Shown here one piece after another: positions 25,601-38,252 of a stretch of DNA of 64,000 nt. The notes below the pieces were generated by a model. That model was not told the origin of the DNA and ran no database searches. It saw only the letters and a program-made list of their open reading frames with translations. The DNA is taken from contig CM073898.1 in the NCBI GenBank assembly GCA_037176705.1, forward strand, positions 20,453,501-20,517,500, in the 5' to 3' direction. Both the position numbers and the translations under genes were made by a program. Every line of letters begins with the position of its first letter. Within the stretch, counting starts at the first letter, position 1. This stretch comes from Molossus alvarezi. Taxonomy: Eukaryota > Chordata > Mammalia > Chiroptera > Molossidae.

Positions 25601-28600
25601 TCTCCCTTTCCCTTTCTCTGTCCCTTAGAGATGGGTGCTTCCTACACACACCCGACTCGGGATTAGACCCACAACCTGGGCATGTGCTCTGACCGGGAAT
25701 CAAACTGAGACCTCTCAGTGCATGGGACAATGCTCAATCCTTTGAGCCATAATGGCCAGGCTACTGTCATTTCTTTCTCCCTCATAATTTCTTTGTCTCT
25801 TCAGTCACTTTCTTATACTTCTCACCTTTTTCATAGGTATTGTTCTCCAAATAACTGCCTTCTCATTTATTTCTTTCATCTCTACTTTCAAACAATCATA
25901 GGTCTCCCTTTCTTTCTTTATTGATTTTTTTTTTTCCAGAGAGAGATAGAAACATTGATGAGAGAGAACATTGATTGGTTGCCTCCTGCATGCCTCCCAC
26001 TGGGGATCAGGCCCACAACCTGGGCATGTGCCCTGACTGGGAATCAAACCGGCGCCTCTTGGTGCATGGGTGGATGCTCAACCACTGAGGCACACGGGCC
26101 GGGTGGTCTCCCTTTCTTATAGGGAGTGAAGTGGACCAAAAATAAAAAGCACTTTATTTGATCTCTTTCTTTATTTTTAGAATGCCATCCTTCTTCCTCT
26201 TAATTCCTAGCTATTCTTAAGGTATATCTTAGGTTTTCTCTCTTCTATGAACTTCCAAACCATGGTAGTCGGTCCTTCTTATGTGGTCCTGTTGCATGTA
26301 ACTTATTTGGTTAAATAACCAAGTACTTTGGCAGGGGAAAGGGGGGTATAACTTTATTTTGATGTAATTTTAAAGTTATAAAATTAGTATAAGGAACACC
26401 CTCATGCCCTATACTCAGATTCACCAATTGCTTAGATTTTTGCCCTATTTGCTTTAGCATGGTCTCTATGTACACTTTTTGTGGAAACAAAATTATATTT
26501 GAGTTTATGTATCAGAGTTTATTTATTCTCTTGAATAATTCCGCTTTTGGAATTATTTTTACATTTATATATTATAATAATTTTGGTTGATGATAATTTT
26601 TTTTTATTTTGATCTTCACTTGAAGACATTTTTGCATTTATCTTCAGATAGAGCAGGAGGGAGGGAGAGAGGAAGAGAGAGAGAGAGGAAGAAACATTGA
26701 TGTGAAAGAGACACATTGAGTGGTTGCAACCCACATGACCCCAGCTAGGGCTGGGGACAAACTGCAACCAAGGTACTTGCCCTTATCGGGAATTGAACAC
26801 AGGATTCTGGTCCTGGGGCTGACACTCTAACCACTGAAGCAAACCGGCCAGAGCTGGTTGGTGATCATTTTGATAAATTTAAAAAATGTGACATTTTGAC
26901 TTTTGAAGGAAGTTGTGCTTATTCCTTTGAATATTGAAAGTATGGATTATAGCAACTTGAACAGATTCAGTGAAGTTTACCAGCACTATGCAAATAAGAA
27001 TGATTTTCTTTTTCACAGTCTTGGAAGATATTGCTCTTTGGTGCAATAAACTTAACATGTACTGGCTTCCTGCTTATGTGGTGCAGTTCCACTAACAGTA
27101 TCGGTATGTTACCATTCTTATTTATGTTGTGTTAATTACTAGTTTCACTTTTATTATTCTGATTTTATTTAATTGATTAAAGAGAGAGAGAGATCAATTT
27201 GTTATTCCACTTACATGTCCCTGACCAGGAATCGAACCTGCAACCTTGGCATATTAGGATGATGCTCTAATCGATTGAGCTACCCCATTAGGGCTTCTTA
27301 TTCTGATTTTTAGTAAAAGCACAGTTTCCTTTACCTAGAATATATTATTCTGAAATATAACTCAAAAGATTTAAACAAGAAAATCTATTTGAAAAGTGCC
27401 TTGAAAACTATAAAGTTTTGCTCAGTTATAAGGCATTATCTTTTTGAATGAACAGTTTTTCTTTTTTAACTTCAAATCTGTTTGTAAAACTGAGATTCCT
27501 TTTATTTCTTTTCTTCATTGATTTTTGGAGCAAGGAAGGAAGAAGAGAGAGAGAGAAACATCGATAAGTCCGACCAGTGTGGCTCAATGGTTTTGCGTCG
27601 ACCCATGCACCAAGAGGTCGCCGGTTCTATTCCCAGTCAGGGCACATGCCCAGGTTGTGGGCCCAGTCCTTAGTGGGGGGCATGCAGGAGGCGGCCAATC
27701 AATGTTCTCATTGATGTTTCTTTAAATTATTTTTTTCCTTTATTAATTTTTAGAGGGAGAGGAAGGATAAGGAGAGACAGAAACATCTTTTTCTTTATTG
27801 ATTTGAGAGAGAGAGAGGAAGGGAGAGGGAGAGAGATATAGAAACATTGATGAGAGAGAACATCAATTGGCTGCCTTCTGCATGCCCCACACTGGGGATC
27901 TGGCCCACAGCCTGAGCATGTGCCCTGACCAGGAATCGAACTGGTGACCTCTTGGTGCATGGGTCAACACTCAACCACTGAGCCACACCTGTCGGGCGGA
28001 GAAATCAGGTTCTAAAGGAACTTTTGTACTAATCAACTTTGACTACATATATTAATCAGATTTACAGAATAATTGCCAACATTTGAGGTTAATCGATTAT
28101 TCAATTTTGGGTGGGGGTGGGGTAGTGGATACCCCTGTATGAACAGTTTTTGTGATTTCTATATTTCCTAACAATGGATTCAGCAACATTTTAATTAATC
28201 TGTTTTGCAGCTTTAACTGCCTATACTTACCTGACCATTTTTGATCTATTTAGGTAAGTTTTTCAAACTCTCCTAATATTTTGAAGCTAATAAAGAATTT
28301 GTTGCATTGTTTTTATGAAGCTTTTTTTTCTTAAAGGAAAATAATCTGTGAAATAAGTAAAATTATCAATATAGAACATATATACAAACAACAAATTAAC
28401 ATATATTCTGCAAGAAAATATTCCATTTGCATAGCAACAGAAAAGAATAGCCTGGCATTAGGTCAGGTGCTTCAGGTGCCTACCTGTGGGTGAGTCACCT
28501 GTGGCCAGGGAGCAGGGTCCCATAAGAACACACAGTTACACCCTGGCCGGTTTGGCTCAGTGGTTGGAGTGTCGGCCTGCGGACCAGAGAGTCCCAGGTT

Positions 28601-31600
28601 CGGTTCCCACTAGGGGCACGTACCAAAAAAAAAAAAAAAGAACACATAGTTCCCACTGTAACTATATGAAATGAGTAATTGTGAACTAGGGAGACAACCG
28701 ATTGGCTCCCTGTTTCATGAGGCCTTTTATATTTTCATATAAGTGCTGCAAAATACTTTGATATCTTCAAGAACCATACTGTATGAAGTATGTCATAAGG
28801 GCGTCTTTACATTGATGACATAATTAAATCCACTTGATTGGTCTAAAATTATCTGAATTGAATTACCTAAAATTCACATGTAGTAAGTTGTTTTAGAAAT
28901 AATCTCCACAAAAAAAAAAAGAAAAAAGAATCTCCACTATATTTAGAAAATGAACATCATTTTGTCCCATCCAAAATGTTATTAAGGTTAATATCTGGCT
29001 GACCTTTTATCAAAATTAAATAAAGTTTATGAAAGTTAAAATGTATTTTATGTGCCTAGAATGAAATATATTTTCATTTTTTGTGTCATTTTTTGCATTC
29101 TCAGTTATGGAAACCATTTAGGGTGGATAACTTATTAAGCAGAGAAAGTATGGGTTTAGGTTCTGTGTAACCAGTTTGATGAGGTATCAACCTCTTCAGT
29201 TTCTCCACATGTTAAGACTGCCACGTATTAGGATGTTCATTGTAAATAGATTATAAATTATTAAATAAGTTATTATTAATTTAGTCTGTATAAATACTGA
29301 TAACTTGCCTTGGCCAGTTGGCTCAATTGTTTGGGCATCATCCCATGCACCTAGAAGATGTCGCTTAGATTCGCGGTCGGGACATGTACCTGGGTTGTGG
29401 GTTCCATCCCTGGTAGGGGGCATGCAGGTGGTAGCCAATCAGTGATGTTTCTCTCTCACATTGATGTTCCTCTCCCTCTCCCTCTCCCTTTCTCAATCCC
29501 TAAAACTCAATAAAAATATTTTTAGAACATACTGATAATTGTCAGCAACTTAGGAATTCTGAAAACTTAATTTCTTCCAGCATATTGTAGCTGTATATCT
29601 AATGCTAAGTTTATTTTCCTTTTTAATTAGTTTAATGACATGTTTAATAAGTTACTGGGTAATGATGAGGAAACCGAGCCCTGTCTATTCATTTGGGTAA
29701 GTTCAAAGTATTTTATTTTCTGCTAACTTAGTGCTGTTAAAACAATAATTATATTAGGCAATAAAGAGCTAGCTAGAGTACTTCTAGAAAACAAATGCTA
29801 CCTGCTTAGTGGAATAATCAAATAGCAAAGTAGATAGAAAAGGATCGTCCAAGTAGATTCTAGATAAGAAACATGAATATTTAAACTTGTCATATTAAAA
29901 TAAAATGTTCACATTATGTTATTTTCTGTCTTTTAAAACACATTAACAAACTTTTCAAATTAAGTTCTTTAATTTTGGGAGAATCTCATTTTAGTTATAG
30001 AAAGTACAGAGGATTTTCATGTATCTTCTAGATGTTAAAGTAAATGTGATATATTTTAACATAAATGCAGTGGTAGAGTTGGATTTTTATTTTAAGACTG
30101 GATTTTTGATAGCTATGGACTAAAAACATATTTGAGATTTCTGTTCCTATAGTTTTAGAAAATACTGAAAGTTGAATGTTAGAAGATAGTCTGTTATATT
30201 AGAGGTTTTAAAAAATATATATTAGAAAAATCTTGGTTCCTTTCAATTTAGGGAAACAATTTGAGAGAAGAATTTTACTTTGGTAAAGAAACTCTTGACC
30301 AAACTTACCCTTCTTCTTCACCATACCATTCATTGGGATTATGCTCTTTTGAACAAAATTAGGGTTTTGTTTTATTTTTTTGCTTAAATAGCAAAGCAGA
30401 GTAAACATAAAATGTTAATGCAAAATGAACATATAAGTGTCATTGAAATTTGATAAGGGTGGACTATTTATTGTGATAATCAGTTGTCAGGTATAGATAT
30501 CTGTATATGGATATCTGTGACTCTGAGCCAAGGCTTTTGGTTGTTAAGTGACAGAAATCCAACTCAAAACTAATTTGGAGGTGGGGGTGGATGGGGACTT
30601 TTATAATTAGCAACCAAAATGTGGGAAGATTGAGGTAACTGGAATAGGGATTAGAACCCTCAGGTCTTTCCCTTACTTCTCAGGCCTGCTTTTCTTTGCA
30701 TTTCATGTTCAGTTTCTCAGATCACTTTCTTCCACTATCCTGGAATGATAACTCCTAGCAAGGCCTTAACTTATGCCTTTTTACCTTCATTCTAGAAAGG
30801 AAAGGACTCTTTCCCAGCTCTACTTAGGAAAAGCCTGAGAAAGAACTGTTGATGGGTCCAGGTTGGAACAGATGTTAGTCTTTAAATCAGTTACTGTGGC
30901 AAGGAAACAAGGTCAAGTAAGGACATGGCAGCTCCCATTTTGGCCTCTTGCTTAGAGGGAATGGGAAAGGAGGGAGTAATTGAACAGCAAGATTAAGCAT
31001 TCAAATATAATTGTAATCAGTCCCGTAGCTTGAAATATCTATATTTAGTATTTTTAAAATCTAATTCTCCAGCTCTGAGATCTCTTTCATTTCAGACTAC
31101 TTTCTTGACAGCTTCACAGGAATATCTAATTGGTGTCTTAAGCTTAGGCTAGAATTCTTGCTTTTCACCCCCAAAACCTGCTTCTCTGCAGTTTTTTCCA
31201 TCTCAGTAAATACACCACTACTCAGTTGCTCAAGCAGAAAATTCAGTGCATTATCCTTGATGATTCTCTCATTACCCACTTCTGTCAATCATCAGGTTAT
31301 GTCAGGGTAACCTAAAAACATCCAAAATCTGCCCTGCCTCCCATTTCTATCTCCACTACTACCATCCTAACCAGGTTATCTTAATTTCTTGCCTTAACCA
31401 ATGACCATCATCCTAACTGGACTCTATGCTTCTGTTCTTGCCCCTCTGTAGTCCATTTCTCCATAAATCAGACAGAATGTTTCCTTTTTTAACCTAAATC
31501 ATGTTATCACTCTCTTCCTTAAAACCATCCACTACTTAGAATAAAATCCTGACTCCTTTCCCAAATTTACAAAGCCCTTATATAAACTGGACCCTGCCTA

Positions 31601-34600
31601 CTTATCACTCTCATACCCTCAATACCACACTGTCTTTCTTTCTGTAATTTATTTATTTATTTTTATCCTCACCCGAGGACATTTTTCCATTTTTTGTTCA
31701 GGTAGAGTGGGAGGGAGAGAGAGGAACAGAGAGAGAGAGAGAAGCATCGATGTGAAAGGGACACATCGAGTGGCTGCCACCCGCACAACCGACCAGGGCC
31801 GGGGACAAACTGCAGCCGAGGTACGCGCCCTTAGCGGGAACCAAACCCGGGTCTCTCAGGACCGCAGGCCAACGCTCTAACCGCTGAGCCAAACCGGCCA
31901 GGGCTCTTTCTGTAATTTAAACACAACTAATTCATTCCTGCGTTAAGGCCTTTGTACAAGCTCTTCTCTCTGCTTCAAATGCTCTTCACCTGATCTTTGC
32001 ACGATGAGCTTTATCTTGTTATCCCTTTCTTAAGATCACTAAATGCGCCCTGGCCGGTTTGGCTCAGCAGTTGGAGCCTCGGCCTGCGGTACAGAGAGAC
32101 CCGGGTTCGGTTCCCGCTAAGGGCACATACCTTGGTTGCGGTTTGTCCCTGGCCCTGGTTGGTCGTGCGGGTGGCAGCCACTTTATGTGTCCCTTTCACA
32201 TTAATGTTTCTCTCTCTCTCTCTCTCTTCCTCTCTCTCCCTCCCGCTCTATTGAACAAAAAATGGAAAAATGTCCTCGGGTGAGGATAAAAAAAAAACAA
32301 AAAAGATCACTAAATGCTAATATCATTAAGTGAGTAGGCCCCATCTAAAATAGCCCTGGCCAGTGTTCTCAGTGGTTAGAGCATCGGCCCACAGACCAAT
32401 GAGTCTCAGGTTCAATTCCAGTCAAGGGCATGTACCTTGGTTGCAGTTCATCCCCAGCCCTAGTTGGGTCATGCGGGAGGCAACTAATCAGTGTGTCTCT
32501 CTCACATCGATGTTTCTGTCTCTCCCTCTCTCTCTCTCCATCCCATTCTCTCTGATAATAAATAGAAAAAGATCTTTGGGTGAGGATTAAAAAATAATAG
32601 CCCTGGCCAGTTTGGCTCAGTGGTTATAGCATCATCCTGTGGACCAGGGAGTACTGGGTTCAATTCCGGCCAAGGGCATATACCTCAGTTGCAGTTTGTC
32701 CCTGTTGGGGTCATGCGGGTGGCAACCAGTTGATGTCACATCTTTGTCTCTCTCTCCCCCTCCCTCCCTCCCTCCCTCCCTCTCTCCCTCCACTCTGTCT
32801 GAAGATAAATGTAAAAATATCCCCAGGTGAGAATTAAAAAAAAATAATAATAGAATAAAATAGATCACCTAGTTAGTGTCTTGTCACATCAGACTACTGT
32901 AATTCTCTTTATAGAACTTACCAAAAATTAAAATTCTATCTCTCCCTTTAAAATATACATTTGTGGTATTAGGGACCACACCTTGTAATGTATTATGTGT
33001 TTGTGCAATTTGATGAATTTTAACAAATGAATATACCTGTATAACTATCTAGATCATGATAGAAAACATTACAAGTCCAGCCCAGGCCTGGTGACTCAGT
33101 TGCTTGTAGTTTCATCCTATACACCAAAAAGTTGCAGGTTCAATTCCCGGTCAGGGCACATAACTAGGTTGCTGATTCAGTCCCTGGTGGGGTGTATAGA
33201 GGAAGCAACCTATCGATATTTCTCTCTCACATTGATGTTTCTCTCTCTCTCTCTCTTTCCCCCTTTCTCCCTCTCTCCCCTTCCCGCCTCCTCTAAAAAT
33301 CAGTAAACATATCCTCAGGTGAGGATTGGGGAAAAAACAACAACACATTACTTACAAGTCTTCCAAAAGCATCCTTTCATACCAAGTCTGTGTCAGACCC
33401 TGACAAAAGTAACTAGTATTCTGACTTATGTTATTGCAGATTAGTGTTGCCTACTTTTGAAGTCGTATAAATGGGATTATAGTATATAATGTCATGTAGC
33501 AGTTCGTTCTTTTTTTTATTCCTCACCCGAAGACATTTTTGCATTTATCTTCAGATACAGCAGGAGGGAGAGAGGGAGGAAGAGAGAGAGAAACATCGAC
33601 ATGAGAGAGAAAAATCGAGTGGTTGCCAGCACATGACCCCAACCGGGGCCGGGGACAAACTGCAACCGAGGTACGTGCCCTTAGCAGGAACCGGTACTCT
33701 CTGGTCCTCAGGCCTACGCTCTAACCACTGAGCCAAACCGGCCAGGGCGCAGTTGGTTCTTCTTCATTGCTCTAGTATTCCATTATAGGAATATACTTCA
33801 ATTTGTTCATGTGTTCAGCTATTAGTAGGTGATTTTCAGCCTTTAGCCATCACAAATAAAACTACTTATGAACATTCTTGTACGTCTTCTAGGTTCCTCA
33901 TTTATGTTGAGTATATATCTTTGAGATAAATTACTTAGTCATAGAACTTGCCATATGTTTATCATTAGAAATAATACCAGTTTTGCAGAGTGATTTTACC
34001 AGTTTACATTCCCAGTGTCAGTGTATGAGGCTTCTAGTTGCTTCCTATCTTTACCAATGATTGGTATTGTCTTATTTATTGTTTTTACTTTGTCATGTGT
34101 TTATTAGCCATTCAGATAACGTTTTTGTGAAATGTTTGTTAAAGTGTTTTACCCATTTTTAAGTTGGGTTAACTGTTTTTTTCTTATTGATCTATAGGAG
34201 TTCTTTATATATACTGCATATATCTTCACCCCCTTCCTTTTGCCTTTTATTCTCTTAATGGTATCTTCTGGTGAATGAAAATTTTTCACTTCAGTGATAT
34301 ATTCAGTTTACCAGTCTTTTCCTTTATGGTTAGTACTTTTTTGTGCACTTGTCAAGAAATTTTGGCCAGCTCTAAAGTCATAAAGATACTGTGCTCTGTT
34401 ATTAGCTAGTAGTTTTATTGTTTGACCTTTCACATTTAGGCCTTCAGTCAGGTTAGAATGGGTTTTTGTATGTTGGCTGAGGTAGATGTGAAGGTACACT
34501 TGTTTCTTTATAGCTGTTCAGTTGATACATCATTTATTGGAAAAAAAAATCATCCTTTTTCTACTGCTTTTGTATACTACCTCTTTCATAAGTCAGGTGA

Positions 34601-37600
34601 GTATAAATGCATAATCTGGATTCTTCTTTCTGTTTAGTTTGGTATATTTGTCTCTCTTGATTAGTATAAACATGCCTCATTTTATTGCACTTCACTTTAT
34701 TGAGTTCCACAGATGTTGGGGGGTGTTTTGGGTTTTGATTTTGTTTTTTTGTTGTGGTTTTTTTGTTTTTTAATCCTCACCCAAGGGCATTTTTTTCATT
34801 AATTTTCAGATAGAGTGGAAGGGAGAGTGAGAGCGGAAGAGAAACATTGATGTGAGAGAGACACATCAATTAGTTGCTTCCTGCTCTACCCTGACAGGGC
34901 TGGGGATCGAACCAAAATCGAGGTACCTGCCTGTGACTAGAATTGAACCCGAGACTCTGGTCCAAGGGCTGACGCTCTTAATAGCTGAGCCAAATAGGCC
35001 AGGGCATGTTTTGTTTTGTTTTGTTTTGTTTTTTTAACAAATTGAAGGCAAGACCTTCCACCAGCAAAAATATTATGACCTCTTTATTGTGATACTCACT
35101 TTATTGCAGTGGTCTGGAACTGAATCCCCAGTATTTCTGAGATATGCCTGTACTGTATGAATTACCATAGTTTAGAAATGAATCTTAATATCTGGTAGAT
35201 TCAAAGCTGGAATTGAACCTGCAACTATTTGGTCCACGGGCCGATGCTCTAACTGCTGAGCCAAACCGGCCAGGGCTTTTCATACTTTTTTATAACCTAC
35301 TTTTTTGCTTTCATTTTTCCAAGTTAAATACATTCTATTATATTTTTGATAATGCATAATAGTCCATTGTTGGTTTTAACATTCTTCTTTATAAACAGTA
35401 ATGTGATGAGTATGTTTAATTATGTTATCTTTTCTGAAGATAATTATTTCCTTGAGAAATTTTAAGCATTTATTTATCTCAAGTGTTGAATGCCATTAAA
35501 CTATGTTTTGTGGGGAAAACCAAAATGAATAGACAAAAGCCCCTGACCTCTAGTTGATAGTTTCGGGATTATTAAGACATGCTCATAATTAACTGCAATC
35601 ATGTGTGTAAGTATAAGTGGATAAAATCATGAACTCTGAAGCCAGAGTTTAAAAACCTGACTCCTCCCCTTGCTAGTTATCTGACTCTAAACACTTTTTC
35701 TCTTTGTGTTTCAAGTTTCTTATCTCTCTTTTTTCTTAAAGTGGATTAAGTGTTGGGAGATTTAGATGTTAAGCACTTTGACCAGTATCTAACACAAGAT
35801 GAGTCAATTAAGTATTAGCTATTAATTAGATGATCGTTATTTCTAGAAAAATAAGAGCCATAAGTGGGTCCTGGGAATTTATATTATAAAAGTAGGTACT
35901 CTTTAATCTGTGATGTTCGTTCTAGAACCTCTGTTCTAGTCTGTTCTAACAGTGTTTGGCTTATGGTAAGCACTTAATGTATATTGAATGAGGGAATAAA
36001 TAAATGTAAATGTGTTCTAGAGGTACTGGTTTATGAATTGAAAGAATTATCCTGAAAAAGAAATACTTCATAAAATTTTTTAAAAAGTATGCTGATCTAA
36101 TGAACTTTCTGATTTCAGATTTGAAAGATTAGAAGTCCTGGCTGTATTTGCCTCCACGGTCTTGGCACAGTTGGGAGCTCTCTTTATATTAAAAGAAAGG
36201 TACATTTGCATATGATGTTACTGTCGTTCTGAATTCCACCTGTGCCATCTTTGGGAATATAAAGAATCCAGTGAGAGACAGGTCTGGTTTGTAAGGTATG
36301 CAAACTAAGATGAGCAGTGCTGGAGTTTTCATAGTACAGTTTCTTCACATTTCAGACTTTTCTCCCTTCTTTGCACTTTCTTTTATTACTTTATTTGAGG
36401 CTACTAAACCCAATCATAGGTAGGTGTGAATGAAAGATAGGGATTCAGTGAGTTATATTATAATGCTTAGTACTACAAGCCCATTGAAACAGGCTTGGTA
36501 GAGAAAGATTGACATCACATATCGAGGATAATTTGTGAGTTTCCTTGCCTTATCACTGTTAATAATCAACAGTTGGTTATCATATTAAAGATTTTGTGAA
36601 TTGCCCTGGCCGGTTTGGCTCAGTGGTTAGAGCGTCAGCCTGCGGTCCAGAGAGACCCGGGTTCGGTTCCCGCTAAGGGCATGTACCTCGGTTGCAGTTT
36701 GGCAACCACTTGATGTGTCCCTTTCACGTCGATGTTTCTCTCTTTCTCTCTCTCCCTCCCACTCTATCTGAACAACAACAAAAAAAAGATAAAAAAAATA
36801 AATAAGTAAAGATTTTGTGAATTTATTGGATTAACTGTATATTTAATAAAGCTTTTTAATTTTATAATTTATAGGACTTATTTAATATATTTTTTTCTTT
36901 TAGTGTAGAACGCTTTTTGGAGCAGCCCGAAATACACACGTAAGATTTTGCTTTAGATATAACATATAATTTACTATTAAGTTTAATTCTCAAACTTAAT
37001 TGATATATTATTAGATAACTATTACTTTGGCCAATATTAGAGTTCAGAGTGTGGCAATATTCATTTCATTGATATTTCACAAACAAAATCTTCAAATCCT
37101 AGATTCTCTCTTTACCCTTAACTGTTCCCAAGCCCTTGTACTGCAGAGGAAGGCCTCTCTAGCCTGGGTTCAGGTCCCTCATTGTTTCTAGGCCCAGGTC
37201 AGCACACTAAGCCAGCCCAGTCTGGTCTTCTATAATTTAAAATTTGAGTCTCAAAATCTTTTAGTAGCACCTGTAGAAAAGATAGAATTGTTATTATCTT
37301 CCACATAGTTGCTGTCTATATGTACTTCACCTGTTTTGGTCAGTTTAATTCAGAACAGTATGACTTTTCAATCTACTATAAACCAAATACCATTAGCATT
37401 TATACAAATTTGTAATAGCAATTACCTGTAAGAAGCTAGTGTTAATGTAGAGTCTTTTTTTGTGCTGTGTACGGTGGAGCAACAGTAGACAGCACATGGA
37501 TTGTAGGGCTAGAAAACCAGTTCAGATTCTGGCTCTGCTAATACATAGAAGCAGACCACTCTGCCTTCCCATCTCTTTCTTAGTCTCTCTACATGCTGAA

Positions 37601-38205
37601 ATTACATATTGATATTACCAAGATAAAAAAATGGTGAATGTTATTGTTGTTCTTTTTTAGGGGAAGATTATTAGTTGGTACTTTTGTGGCTCTTTCTTTC
37701 AACCTATTCACGATGCTTTCTATTCGGAATAAACCTTTTGCTTATGTTTCTGAAGGTACGTTTTTATCCGTACATAAAAATTTTAATTAATTTCATTAAA
37801 ACAAGTCTTTTGTTTTTTTAACGTATAAATCAATTAGAAAGTATATTTTGAAGAGAAGAAAGAGAGAACTACCCAAAAGGTTTTCAAGTCATCTTTAAGC
37901 AGAGAATTATAAAACAAAATCTAATAACTAGTTCAAGCTGTATTACTTAAAAACAGGTAGGACTGGCATATATTAAATTAAATGAGATGAAAAATCACAT
38001 TTACCAAATAACATGAATGAGGTTTTATATGTATAACCTTCCTACATAAAGTCTGTTGCAAGTATTTTAGATGCTTCAGGATACTTAGCATAGTTGATGT
38101 GCTCACAGAAAATAATTTAATTCTGTTAATTAAATAAGTTCCCAGGTACTTCTCTTTGGCAGTGGTGGGTGGGCATATATATGAAAGTAACAAAACGTTT
38201 TTCCT

Positions 38206-38252
<47 letters not shown>

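Larger units (their letters stand above)
32930..34600 (-). repeat. Old L1 3' region, split by two SINEs
   Basis: Antisense L1 3' wording in pieces 32930-33080, 33343-33511 and 33749-34600 (gtataaatgggattatagta, tacattcccagtgtcagtgt, gacctttcacatttaggcc). Younger SINEs sit between the pieces. Confidence 0.65.
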
